Shown piece after piece: positions 10,045 through 18,422 of a DNA stretch of 55,668 bases. Made by a program: the position numbers and the translations under genes. The notes under the pieces were generated by a model. It did not search any database and had not been told where the DNA came from. It was given only the letters and a program-made list of their open reading frames with translations. Source of the stretch: an uncultured Collinsella sp. (GTDB taxonomy: Bacteria > Actinomycetota > Coriobacteriia > Coriobacteriales > Coriobacteriaceae); NCBI GenBank assembly GCA_959600835.1, contig CAUGNQ010000009.1, positions 1-55,668 of the forward strand. The letters run 5' to 3'. The stretch's first letter is position 1. Each line of letters opens with the position of its first letter.

Positions 10045-11643
10045 TTAGTTCTCCTCTGATCCAGAAACATCCGAATGGTGCTTGGCCATGAACTGCTGCT
10101 TGAAGTCGCCGATGACGCGCAAGAGCTCAGCCTTGGTGTCATCATCGATCTTCTTGGCGCGAACCTTGTCGAGCAGCGAACCAAAGCCATTGTCCATGTA
10201 CTCGATGAGCTCGGCACGGAAGGGCAGCACGTCGGCGATCTCCAGGTCATCCAGGAAGCCCTCGTTGCCAGCGAACAGCGTAACGATCTGCTCGCCAACC
10301 TCAAACGGCTTGTAACGCGGCTGCTTCAGGAGCTCGGTCATGCGAGCACCATGGGTCAGCTGCTTCTGAGTAGCCTCGTCGAGGTCGGAGCCGAACTGCG
10401 TAAAGCCAGCGAGCTCCTGGTACGAAGCGAGGTCCAGGCGAAGGTTGCCGGCAACCTGCTTCATAGCCTTGGTCTGAGCGTCGCCACCGACGCGGGACAC
10501 GGAGATGCCCACGTCGACTGCCGGGCGCTGACCCTGGAAGAAGAGCTCGGACTGCAGGTAGATCTGACCATCGGTAATGGAAATGACGTTGGTCGGAATG
10601 TAGGCCGAGACGTCGCCGTCCTGGGTCTCGATGATCGGCAGTGCCGTCATGGAGCCGTAACCGTTCTTCTTGGACATCTTGACGGCACGCTCGAGCAGAC
10701 GAGAGTGCAGGTAGAAGATGTCGCCAGGATAGGCCTCGCGTCCGGGCGGACGATGCAGCGTCAGCGACATCTGACGGTAGGCCACAGCCTGCTTGGACAG
10801 GTCGTCGTAGATGACGAGCACGTGGCCGCCGGGGTTGGTCTCGCTGGCGGGCTTGCCGTCCTCGCCGTTGTACATGAAGAACTCGCCGATAGCGGCACCG
10901 GCCATAGGCGCGATGTACTGCATAGGGGCGGAATCGGCAGCGGTGGCCGAAACGATGATGGTGTAGTCGAGCGCACCGTGCTGAGCGAGGGTCTCGCGGA
11001 TGTTGGCAACCGTGGAGGCCTTCTGGCCGATGGCGACATAGATGCAGACCATGCCCTTGCCGCGCTGGTTGAGGATAGCGTCGATGGCGATGGCGGTCTT
11101 ACCGGTCTTACGGTCGCCGATGATGAGCTCTCGCTGACCGCGGCCAATAGGCACCATGGAGTCGATAGCGAGCAGACCGGTCTGAACCGGCTCGCACACC
11201 GGGGTACGATCGATGACGCCGGGAGCCTTGAACTCGATGGGGCGACGGTGCGTGGCGACGATGTCGCCCAGGCCGTCGATGGGCTGGCCGAGCGGATTGA
11301 CGACGCGGCCGAGCATGGCACGGCTCACGGGGATATCCATAATGCGGCCAGTGGTGCGGCACTCGTCGCCTTCCTTGATGGAGTCGACGGCACCGAACAG
11401 AACGGCGCCGACCTCGTCACGGTCAAGGTTCTGGGCAAGGCCGAAGACGGTCTCACCGGTATCGGAGCTCTTGAACTCCAGAAGCTCGCCTGCCATGGCG
11501 CTCTTGAGGCCGGAGACGCGCGCGATGCCGTCGCCTACCTCGTCGACCGTTGAAACCTCATGCGTATCGACCGTCGCGGAGAGGCTCGTGAGCTGCTCCT
11601 GCAGTTTCTTGGCGATATCCTGGGCATTGAGGGTTTCGGACAT
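10045..11643 (-). CDS. atpA: F1 ATP synthase alpha subunit
   Basis: A 532-residue alpha subunit with Walker A GDRKTGKT and the regulatory nucleotide-binding region. It is slightly long through a C-terminal tail after residue 505 that is rich in charged residues (FMAKHHSDVSGSEEN). Its ATG overlaps the atpH stop (TAATG). Confidence 0.98.
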   Translation of the reverse strand: MSETLNAQDIAKKLQEQLTSLSATVDTHEVSTVDEVGDGIARVSGLKSAMAGELLEFKSSDTGETVFGLAQNLDRDEVGAVLFGAVDSIKEGDECRTTGRIMDIPVSRAMLGRVVNPLGQPIDGLGDIVATHRRPIEFKAPGVIDRTPVCEPVQTGLLAIDSMVPIGRGQRELIIGDRKTGKTAIAIDAILNQRGKGMVCIYVAIGQKASTVANIRETLAQHGALDYTIIVSATAADSAPMQYIAPMAGAAIGEFFMYNGEDGKPASETNPGGHVLVIYDDLSKQAVAYRQMSLTLHRPPGREAYPGDIFYLHSRLLERAVKMSKKNGYGSMTALPIIETQDGDVSAYIPTNVISITDGQIYLQSELFFQGQRPAVDVGISVSRVGGDAQTKAMKQVAGNLRLDLASYQELAGFTQFGSDLDEATQKQLTHGARMTELLKQPRYKPFEVGEQIVTLFAGNEGFLDDLEIADVLPFRAELIEYMDNGFGSLLDKVRAKKIDDDTKAELLRVIGDFKQQFMAKHHSDVSGSEEN

Positions 11644-12119
11644 TAGGCTTCACCTCCGTACGAATTAGCAGAGTTTGCGAGGGTCTCCTGCGCGATGCGC
11701 AGCTGCGTCTTGACGGAAATATCACGACGCTCGCCGCGGGCCTCGAGCACCAGGCCGCCCACGATAGACGGGTCGACCTGCTCGATAAGGAATACCTTGC
11801 GGCCGAAGTCCTGCTCGCATTTCTTAGTGATGGTTTGACGCAGCTCGTCGTCGAGCGGGATCGCCGTGGTGACGGTCACGCCCACTACATCCTCGTCTTC
11901 CTCGGCAACATACTTAAAGGCAGCTGCCACCTTGGGAAGAAGGTCGAGCTGGTCGCGCTTGGACATGGTGTCGAGCACGGCGATGATCTCGGGGCTGGCA
12001 GAAGCCAAGCGCTCGATCATCTCGAGATCCTCGAACACATGGTTCTCGGCCTTAGCGGCTTCCAGAAGGGAGCGCGCGTAGGTCTCGAGCACCTTGTCCT
12101 GATAGCGGCTAGTCGGCAT
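11643..12119 (-). CDS. atpH: F1 ATP synthase delta subunit
   Basis: A 158-residue delta (OSCP) subunit that ties the b stalk to the top of F1. It has the helical N-terminal domain and the C-terminal VDPSIVGGLVLEARGERRD segment typical of the family. It is about 20 residues shorter than many homologues. Its start overlaps the end of atpF by 11 bases. Confidence 0.93.
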   Translation of the reverse strand: MPTSRYQDKVLETYARSLLEAAKAENHVFEDLEMIERLASASPEIIAVLDTMSKRDQLDLLPKVAAAFKYVAEEDEDVVGVTVTTAIPLDDELRQTITKKCEQDFGRKVFLIEQVDPSIVGGLVLEARGERRDISVKTQLRIAQETLANSANSYGGEA

Positions 12120-12711
12120 TCAGGCTACCTGCTTCCTGGATGTAGCGCTCGATGAGCTTCTTCTGCTCGGTCTCGTCCTCGAGTGCCTCGCCCACGATCT
12201 TGGTGGCGACGGCAACGGACAGGTCGGCGATGGAGCTCGCGGCACCGGCGTAAATGGACTTGCGCTCGTCCTCGACGGTCGTATGGGCCTTGGCGATGAT
12301 CTCCTCGGCCTCCTTGTGAGCAGCCTCGATGATACGGGCGCGCTCGGACTCGGCGTCCTTACGGGCCTCGAGAACGATGTCGGCAGCCTGACGACGGGCG
12401 TCGGTGACGATCGAGTCGGACTCAGCGCGCTTGGCGATAGCCTCCTGCTTGGTCTTCTCGGCCTCGTCGAGGCTCTCCTCGATCTTCTTGCCGCGCTCCT
12501 CCATGGTTTTCATGATGCCCGGCAGGGCGACCTTGGCCAGCACGATCCAGATGATCAGGAAGGCGATAAGCGCCGGGATGAACTCCGCCATCTTAGGGAT
12601 GAGGATGTCCGCACCGGCAGCGCCGTCCTCGGCGAACGCGGAAACCGGCATGAGCAGCGCGGCCGCGGACGCGGAGAGTGCGATCGCGCTCTTCTGGGAT
12701 GAAAGATTCAT
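12109..12711 (-). CDS. atpF: Fo ATP synthase b subunit
   Basis: A 200-residue b subunit: one membrane helix at about residues 45-65 followed by a long charged helix that forms the peripheral stalk. Unusually, before this helix lies a stretch that looks like a cleavable signal peptide (SASAAALLMPVSAFAED, with AFA-E as a possible signal peptidase I site). GGAG sits eight bases before the ATG at 12711, so this extension is probably translated. It lies directly after atpE. Confidence 0.94.
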   Translation of the reverse strand: MNLSSQKSAIALSASAAALLMPVSAFAEDGAAGADILIPKMAEFIPALIAFLIIWIVLAKVALPGIMKTMEERGKKIEESLDEAEKTKQEAIAKRAESDSIVTDARRQAADIVLEARKDAESERARIIEAAHKEAEEIIAKAHTTVEDERKSIYAGAASSIADLSVAVATKIVGEALEDETEQKKLIERYIQEAGSLNAD

Positions 12712-12726
12712 ACTTGACGCTCCGTG

Positions 12727-12921
12727 CTATTTAACGATCAGCGCGACAACGAAGCCGATCAGAGCCAGAGCCTCGCCGAAGGCGGAGCCCATGATGAAGA
12801 CGGTGAACACGCGGCCCTGGACCTCAGGCTGACGGGCCATAGCACCCGTAGCACCCAGAGCAGACAGGCCGATAGCAAGACCAGCGCCGATAACACCGAG
12901 ACCGTAACCGATAACTCCCAC
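12727..12921 (-). CDS. atpE: Fo ATP synthase c subunit
   Basis: A 64-residue c subunit: two membrane helices joined by the polar loop ARQPEVQG. The ion-carrying glutamate is E50 in GSAFGEALAL. The position 33 residues earlier is Ile rather than the Gln of sodium-binding rings, and no Ser follows the Glu, so proton coupling is likely. The start is a GTG with a strong AAAGGAGG site, as expected for a subunit needed in many copies. Confidence 0.95.
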   Translation of the reverse strand: MGVIGYGLGVIGAGLAIGLSALGATGAMARQPEVQGRVFTVFIMGSAFGEALALIGFVVALIVK

Positions 12922-13045
12922 GATTCCTCCTTTGTCGTGCGTGTCTTATTTCACGCAGGATAACCTTTTTATAACTGCCGGGCTCCATGGGTACGGGCAC
13001 CGGCGGTTTAACGAATTGCCTTACCTTGAAGACGCGAACGGAAGC

Positions 13046-13849
13046 CTACTCCTCCTCCGCGACCTCCTCTGCCTCAGAGACATACACGGCGGTAAGGACC
13101 GTGAAGACGTAAGCCTGGATAGCGCCGACCACAAGCTCGATCGCATAGATCAGGATGAGGATGGCAAGCCAGGCCAGCGAAGGCAGGGCGCCGACGGCGT
13201 GCGCCGCGGAAACCTGCTGAAGCAGCGGCTGCATGAACATGCTCGCCATGATGGCGAACGAGCCCATGACCACGTGTCCTGCGAACATGTTGCAGAACAG
13301 ACGGACGGCGAGCGTGATGAGGCGCAGGAAGGTCGAGAAAAGCTCGACGACCCACACGAGCACGTTCATCGGGAAGCTCACGCCCTGCGGGGCGAGGCTC
13401 TTGATGTAGCCGATCACGCCGTGAGCCTTGCATCCGTAGTAGATGAAGTACACGAAGGCGAAAATGGCGAGTGCGGCGGTGGAGCCGATTGCGCCGGTGC
13501 CGGGCTTCATTCCCGGGATCAGGCCGATCATGTTATTGATCAGGATGAACAGGAAAAGCGAGCACAGGAACGGGAAGTGCTTCTTCCAGTTCTCACCCAC
13601 GACACCCTTGCCGATATCGTTCTCGACGTACTCGATGATGTACTCGAAACCGTTGACGAAGAAGCCCTTGGGAACCAGGGTCTGCTTCTTCTTGAACACG
13701 GCCAGGACGATCAGGAGCACGATCGTGGAGACGATCAGCCAAAACGAGTACTGCGTGATGCCGCAGCTCAGATCGCCCACGACAGGGGTGGAGCTGAACT
13801 CGCTGACCAGATGATTAATCTCATCAGGCAGCTTTTCAAAAATTTCCAC
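13046..13849 (-). CDS. atpB: Fo ATP synthase a subunit
   Basis: A 267-residue polytopic a subunit, the proton channel stator. The essential arginine helix is LAVRLFCNMFAGH. Five or more membrane segments are visible. The start is a GTG with AAAGG upstream, overlapping no other gene; the atpI stop lies three bases before it. Confidence 0.95.
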   Translation of the reverse strand: MEIFEKLPDEINHLVSEFSSTPVVGDLSCGITQYSFWLIVSTIVLLIVLAVFKKKQTLVPKGFFVNGFEYIIEYVENDIGKGVVGENWKKHFPFLCSLFLFILINNMIGLIPGMKPGTGAIGSTAALAIFAFVYFIYYGCKAHGVIGYIKSLAPQGVSFPMNVLVWVVELFSTFLRLITLAVRLFCNMFAGHVVMGSFAIMASMFMQPLLQQVSAAHAVGALPSLAWLAILILIYAIELVVGAIQAYVFTVLTAVYVSEAEEVAEEE

Positions 13850-13852
13850 GAC

Positions 13853-14164
13853 TTACCTTTCGACCTCATGAGGATCTCGCAGCGCCTTGGCGACGCGAAC
13901 CGCGCAGGCGGCCATAAAGGCCACGAAGCCGATCGCCTCGCCCAGGAGGAACATGCGAAATGCCTCTCCGAACAACACAAACACAACCAAGGTAAAGACG
14001 AGCAGGGCGATTGCCGAGACCGCCAGACTCACCATACCCTTGAGCATGTCCGCATTCTGTTTATCGTCAAGAACCGGCTTGAGCGTAAAGACAAAGGGAA
14101 GGAAGGCAATTGCGCCCGCGATGGCGCCTGCAACGATAGCGAGCAGATCGGCTATCTGAAACAC
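13853..14164 (-). CDS. atpI: AtpI-like membrane protein
   Basis: A 103-residue membrane protein with about four hydrophobic segments, first in the ATP synthase operon where AtpI normally sits. AtpI proteins are thought to help c-ring assembly or Mg transport. The identification rests mainly on position and topology. I choose the GTG at 14164 with GAGG six bases upstream. Alternative starts are GTG 14176 or TTG 14239; the longer forms add a basic N-terminus and do not change the membrane part. Confidence 0.7.
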   Translation of the reverse strand: MFQIADLLAIVAGAIAGAIAFLPFVFTLKPVLDDKQNADMLKGMVSLAVSAIALLVFTLVVFVLFGEAFRMFLLGEAIGFVAFMAACAVRVAKALRDPHEVER

Positions 14165-14368
14165 TGGCGTCCTCACTTTCCTCTTTAACGCCTCACAGAA
14201 CAGTTCCCGCCAAACATTGGTGAATATTGTACGAGCCAATCGCTAAAGTACAACCGAAAAAGCATCGGTTAATACGCACCTGTTCGTTTTCTTAAGACCT
14301 TCTTTATGCCGCAGGTACGGTAATACGTTTTTCTCGAACCCTGCAGGGCAAAACGTCCGTTAACAGGA

Positions 14369-14403
14369 GTGCGCGCGGTCGCCTTTTGTTCGTCCGCGCG
14401 CAC
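14369..14403 (-). terminator. hairpin downstream of upp
   Basis: Perfect 10-bp arms GTGCGCGCGG/CCGCGCGCAC with a 15-base loop lie 42 bases past the upp stop codon. No T-run follows on the minus strand, so termination is uncertain. It lies upstream of the atp operon and may insulate the two. Confidence 0.45.
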
Positions 14404-14444
14404 CGTTTCTTCGTATTTGCAGCCACGGCCGTTTAGCCCAGCGA

Positions 14445-15092
14445 CTAGAGCGTGCCGTAGATGCGGTCGCCGGCGTCGCCCAGGCCGGGAACGATGTAGG
14501 CGGCCTCGTTGAGATGGTCATCGATGGCGCACGTATAAATATGTACGTCAGGATCCTTCTCGGTCAGCGACTTGAGGCCCTCGGGCGCGGCGACGATGCA
14601 CAGCATGCGGATGTCCTTGACACCGCGCTCGCGCAGGTAGCTGATAGCCATCTCGGCCGAACCGCCCGTGGCGAGCATGGGGTCGACAACCAGGCAGATA
14701 CGCTGGTCGATATCCTTGGGCATCTTGCAGTAATACTCATGCGGCTCGTGGGTGACCTCGTCGCGCTCCATGCCGATGTGGCCCACGCGAGCGGAGGGCA
14801 CCAGGTCGAGGATGCCGTCGACCATGCCAAGGCCCGCACGCAGGATGGGCACGATGGCGAGTTTCTTGCCGGCAAGCTGTTTGAACGTGGCGGTAGTGAT
14901 GGGGGTCTCGACCTCGACGTCTTCCATAGGCAGGTCGCGCATGGCCTCGTAGCCGTCAAAGAGCGCAAGCTCGCGCACGAGCTGGCGGAACTGGTTGGTG
15001 CCGGTGTTTTTATCGCGCAGGATCGACAGCTTGTGCTGAACGAGCGGGTGATCGACAAGCGTCACACGGGACGTATCGTAGGTGACGGTCAT
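14445..15092 (-). CDS. upp: uracil phosphoribosyltransferase
   Basis: A 215-residue salvage enzyme that makes UMP from uracil and PRPP. The PRPP loop VVDPMLATGGSA and the C-terminal uracil-binding segment YIVPGLGDAGDRIYG are both present. The start is the ATG of MTVTYDTS with AAAGGGG upstream; a 20-residue in-frame extension lacks family similarity. Length is within a few residues of E. coli Upp. Confidence 0.96.
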   Translation of the reverse strand: MTVTYDTSRVTLVDHPLVQHKLSILRDKNTGTNQFRQLVRELALFDGYEAMRDLPMEDVEVETPITTATFKQLAGKKLAIVPILRAGLGMVDGILDLVPSARVGHIGMERDEVTHEPHEYYCKMPKDIDQRICLVVDPMLATGGSAEMAISYLRERGVKDIRMLCIVAAPEGLKSLTEKDPDVHIYTCAIDDHLNEAAYIVPGLGDAGDRIYGTL

Positions 15093-15215
15093 GGGTTGAT
15101 TGCCCCTTTCGTTGCGGCCGCAAAACGGCCTTGCTGACAAGGCGCGCAGCAATGTTGCCGCCGCACGCCATGCATTAGTTTAGCGGTTTGTTGTATCGAG
15201 CAGCCCATCGCAGCC

Positions 15216-16757
15216 CTACTGTGCGGTACTGAGCGAGCGCCTGACTGCATCACACCAGCCCGCAAGGTTTTGTTCGCGGCGCTCGGCGGACATGTGGGGA
15301 AGGAAGGTCCTAACGATCTGGGCATTTTGCTCCAGCTCTTCCAGGTCTTCCCAATAGCCGACGGCAAGACCCGCCAAGTACGCGGCACCGATTGCCGTGG
15401 TCTCCACCGTCTCGCATTGCAGCACGGGGATATCCAGCAGGTCGGCCTGGAATTGCATGATGAACTCGTTGCGCGAGGCACCGCCATCGACAGACAGGCG
15501 CTCGATCGAAAGCCCCACGTCCTGCTCCATGGCGCGCAGCACGTCGTAGCTCTGATATGCCATGGATTCGCAGGCGGCACGTACGATGGTCGCACGGCTC
15601 GAGGCGCCGGTCAGACCGCACACGATACCGCGGGCATGCGGGTCCCACCAGGGAGCGCCCAGACCCGCAAAGGCGGGAACGAAGTAGCAGCCCTCGTTGT
15701 CGCTAATCGAAGCGGCGAGTTGTGCCGACTCGCTCACGCTCGAGATGATGCCCATGTTGTTGCGAAGCCAGTTCATGGTGGAACCGGCAGCAAAGATGGA
15801 GCCCTCGAGCGCATAGCTGATCTTGCCGTCCGCGGCGATACCGATGGTGGAGACCAGACCGTTCTTGGATTCGACGATCTCGTCGCCGGTGTTCATGAGC
15901 ATAAAGCAGCCCGTGCCATAGGTGTTTTTGGTCTGGCCGGGATGGAAGCAGCAGTGACCGAACAGCGACGCCTGCTGGTCGCCCGCCACACCCATGATGG
16001 GCGGCATGTTGGTCATGATGTCGCTCGCGACGCGGCCGTAGTCACCCGAGCTCCAGCGAACCTCGGGCATCATGGAACGTGGAACGTCAAAGAGCGCCAG
16101 CAGGTCGTCGTCCCAATCGAGCGTATGGATATTAAAGAGTGCCGTGCGGCTGGCATTGGTGTAGTCGGTGGCAAAGACCTGGCCGCCGGTGAGGTTGTAG
16201 ATGAGCCAGGTGTCGATGGTGCCAAACATGAGGTCGCCCGCCGCCGCGCTCTCGCGTGCGCCGTCGACGTTGTCGAGAATCCACTGTACCTTGGAGGCCG
16301 AGAAATACGGGTCGAGCGTGAGTCCTGTGCGGGAGCGCACCAGCTCCTCGCAACCCTGTTCAACCAACGCGTCGATTGCCGGCGCGGTACGGCGGCACTG
16401 CCATACGATGGCGTTATAGATCGGCTGACCGCTCACGCGGTCCCAGACCACCGTGGTCTCGCGCTGGTTGGAGATGCCGATGGCGGCAATGCGGTCGGAG
16501 TGGATACCGCTCTTAAACTGGACTTCCATCATGACGGCGATCTGGCTGGCAAGGACCGCCATGGGGTCTTGCTCTACCCAACCGGGACGTGGGAAGCTGG
16601 TTTTGACGCTGCGACGTGCCTGCGCGACGATGCATCCGTACTCGTCGACGATGGTCGCAAGTACCGAGGTGGTGCCGCAGTCGAGCGCCATGATGTAGGA
16701 ACCGCCAAAGTTAAACGAGGCATCTTCCATGCCCAGGCTGCCCAGATTCAACGACAT
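15216..16757 (-). CDS. glpK: glycerol kinase
   Basis: A 513-residue FGGY kinase that phosphorylates glycerol to sn-glycerol 3-phosphate. Recognisable segments are ALDCGTTSVLA (phosphate 1), SNQRETTVVWD and IVWQCRRT (glycerol-binding), LDPYFSASKVQWILDN, and the adenine-site VDGGASRNEFIMQFQAD. It carries about 20 extra N-terminal residues before the fold begins; an ATG at residue 10 is an alternative. It follows tsaC by 13 bases. No glpF or glpD is nearby, so its regulation is not evident. Confidence 0.93.
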   Translation of the reverse strand: MSLNLGSLGMEDASFNFGGSYIMALDCGTTSVLATIVDEYGCIVAQARRSVKTSFPRPGWVEQDPMAVLASQIAVMMEVQFKSGIHSDRIAAIGISNQRETTVVWDRVSGQPIYNAIVWQCRRTAPAIDALVEQGCEELVRSRTGLTLDPYFSASKVQWILDNVDGARESAAAGDLMFGTIDTWLIYNLTGGQVFATDYTNASRTALFNIHTLDWDDDLLALFDVPRSMMPEVRWSSGDYGRVASDIMTNMPPIMGVAGDQQASLFGHCCFHPGQTKNTYGTGCFMLMNTGDEIVESKNGLVSTIGIAADGKISYALEGSIFAAGSTMNWLRNNMGIISSVSESAQLAASISDNEGCYFVPAFAGLGAPWWDPHARGIVCGLTGASSRATIVRAACESMAYQSYDVLRAMEQDVGLSIERLSVDGGASRNEFIMQFQADLLDIPVLQCETVETTAIGAAYLAGLAVGYWEDLEELEQNAQIVRTFLPHMSAERREQNLAGWCDAVRRSLSTAQ

Positions 16758-16770
16758 CGCTTACACCTTT

Positions 16771-17514
16771 CTATTGCATCGGGTCGGACAGGACCCGTTC
16801 GATCTCTGATGCGGGAAGTGCGCCTTGGCGCAGGATCTGGAGCCCGCCGTGCTGGAACGACACGATGGTCGAGGCGTCGCGACACGGGGTCTCACCGGCG
16901 TCGACGGCAACATCGACCCCCTCCAGGATGCGACCCTCGACGGCGGCAAAGCTTGCCGGCGAGGGCGCACCGTGCGTGTTGGCGCTGGTGCAGGCAAGGG
17001 GACTGCCGCAGGCGCGGATGAGCGCCTGGACCACGGGAGAGGCCGAAGCGCGCAGGGCCACGGTGTCGTCGGCAGCACGCATAAAGGTCGGCACGCAGGG
17101 GGCTGCCTTAATCACGATAGTCAGGGCTCCCGGCCAGCATCGTCGCGCGAGTACGCGGGTATCTTCCGGGATATCCACGCCATAGTGGTCGAGCGCTTCG
17201 ACGTCATCGACCAGCCAAGCGACGGTTTGCGTGAGTTCACGTTGCTTGAGAGTGAAGATGCGGCGGTAGCCGGTACCGAGCGCAGGGACCGCGGCGCCAT
17301 TGACGGTGGCTTGCGGGTCGCGCGGCCACGAGGGGGATTCGCTTGTGTCTTGGGGTACGGCGTCCGAGAAGGCATTGACTGCCACGGCGACGCCATAGAC
17401 GGTCTCGGTCGGGATCAGGGCCAGTCCGCCACAGCCGAGTACCTCGGCCGTACGCTCAACGGCAAGCCGATGCGGCTCGCGCGCTCCCTCGTATACCCGA
17501 TAGACCGTCTGCAT
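16771..17514 (-). CDS. tsaC: threonylcarbamoyl-AMP synthase (Sua5/YrdC/TsaC family)
   Basis: A 247-residue YrdC-domain protein that makes threonylcarbamoyl-AMP for the t6A37 modification of tRNAs that read ANN codons. Visible motifs are LIPTETVYGV, the Lys-x-Arg pair in LKQRELTQ, the TSAN motif in LACTSANTHG, and DASTIV near the end. Compared with the short E. coli TsaC, about 30 extra residues separate the TETVYG strand from the Lys-x-Arg segment. It is longer than TsaC but lacks a full Sua5 C-terminal domain. It is cotranscribed with glpK by spacing. Confidence 0.88.
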   Translation of the reverse strand: MQTVYRVYEGAREPHRLAVERTAEVLGCGGLALIPTETVYGVAVAVNAFSDAVPQDTSESPSWPRDPQATVNGAAVPALGTGYRRIFTLKQRELTQTVAWLVDDVEALDHYGVDIPEDTRVLARRCWPGALTIVIKAAPCVPTFMRAADDTVALRASASPVVQALIRACGSPLACTSANTHGAPSPASFAAVEGRILEGVDVAVDAGETPCRDASTIVSFQHGGLQILRQGALPASEIERVLSDPMQ

Positions 17515-17662
17515 GTGTATGCCAGCCCCTTACGCTCTGGTGCAAGTTTGTTTACTGAGGGGCATTCTCGCACGAAACGTTCAATCCATTTGCCCACAGC
17601 GCATGTTGGTTTGGTGAGCGGCTCTAGTAGTCGGTGAAAGTGAGGGGGTTAATTGAAGATTA

Positions 17663-17965
17663 TTAGCGCGCAAGCGTAACGGTACGATCGGGAAACTCGA
17701 TGCTTGCAACCAGTTTTCCGCCGAGGCTCTCTGCGTACCTGCTCAGCGTGTCGAGCCTCATCGACCCCAACTCCCCGCGCTCGAGCTCGGATACACGTTT
17801 TTGAGAAACGCCCATCGACTGGGCGACCGACGCCTGTGTTAGATCTTTTAGCCTGCGAATCTCAGCAAGCTTATAGGCTTCGATACGATCGCGAGTCCTC
17901 TCCTGCTCGGCGGTAATGGATTCGCGCGTTATCCCGCGAGATTCCATATACTCATGCAGTTCCAT
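17663..17965 (-). CDS. XRE-family antitoxin (HigA-like)
   Basis: A 100-residue protein with a helix-turn-helix from about residue 37 to 90 (LTQASVAQSMGVSQKRVSELERG) and a charged N-terminal helix. It overlaps the end of the toxin-like gene by 14 bases, so the order is toxin first, antitoxin second, as in higBA. In such pairs the antitoxin neutralises the toxin by direct contact and represses the shared promoter. Confidence 0.85.
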   Translation of the reverse strand: MELHEYMESRGITRESITAEQERTRDRIEAYKLAEIRRLKDLTQASVAQSMGVSQKRVSELERGELGSMRLDTLSRYAESLGGKLVASIEFPDRTVTLAR

Positions 17966-18347
17966 CTCGATCGAGCCTCCTTACGTGGCGACGGTATAGT
18001 TGCTCGGCCTTTGGAATGTTGATCGCATACCAGCCGTTCCATTTTGCCCTTGACGATCCCGCTCGCGACTTATCACCCGCCAATAGCAATACCGCCTGGC
18101 GCTTGGGGTCAAAGGCGAAGAGGATGCGAATCACCTGCCCACCACACGAAGTCACTCTCAGCTCCTTTAAATGATGAAGCTTCGAGCCCTTAACGCGATC
18201 AACCAGTGGACGACCAAGGCTGGGACCTTCCTTCTCGAGCACCAAAAGGTCTGCATAAATCTGCTTCAGCGTAGCTTCATCCTGCTCATCAAGCCAAGGT
18301 TCAATGTAATCAAGCACAATACGGTACCGATGCAGCTGATTCGACAT
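17952..18347 (-). CDS. RelE/HigB-superfamily toxin (phage Gp49-like)
   Basis: A 131-residue basic protein with the fold pattern of HigB/Gp49-like RelE toxins: an alpha-rich start, a central KLHHLKELRVTSCGGQVIRI segment, then ILFAFDPKRQAVLLLAGDK. Family members are ribosome-dependent mRNA interferases. The paired XRE gene and own promoter support a toxin-antitoxin role. AGAAGGAGG immediately precedes the ATG. Toxicity is inferred from family and context. Confidence 0.85.
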   Translation of the reverse strand: MSNQLHRYRIVLDYIEPWLDEQDEATLKQIYADLLVLEKEGPSLGRPLVDRVKGSKLHHLKELRVTSCGGQVIRILFAFDPKRQAVLLLAGDKSRAGSSRAKWNGWYAINIPKAEQLYRRHVRRLDRDGTA

Positions 18348-18356
18348 ACCTTCCTC

Positions 18357-18389
18357 CTTCTATAGTAGAAGTTTTACGGTATATTGCAA
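18357..18389 (-). promoter_or_regulatory. toxin-antitoxin promoter with operator palindrome over the -10
   Basis: On the minus strand a -35 TTGCAA (18384-18389) and a -10 TACTAT (18362-18367) are 16 bases apart. A perfect palindrome, CTTCTA-TAG-TAGAAG (18357-18371), covers the -10 and runs into the Shine-Dalgarno. This is the layout expected for antitoxin autorepression. Confidence 0.7.
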
Positions 18390-18422
18390 GAGCAAACTTG
18401 AGCAAATGTCTATTAGTTCAGC

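Noticed and set aside
14240..14444. A riboswitch or tRNA in the atp operon upstream region
   Set aside because: No cloverleaf, TPsiC box or known riboswitch core could be made out; only a GC hairpin and a weak promoter-like TACTTT were seen.
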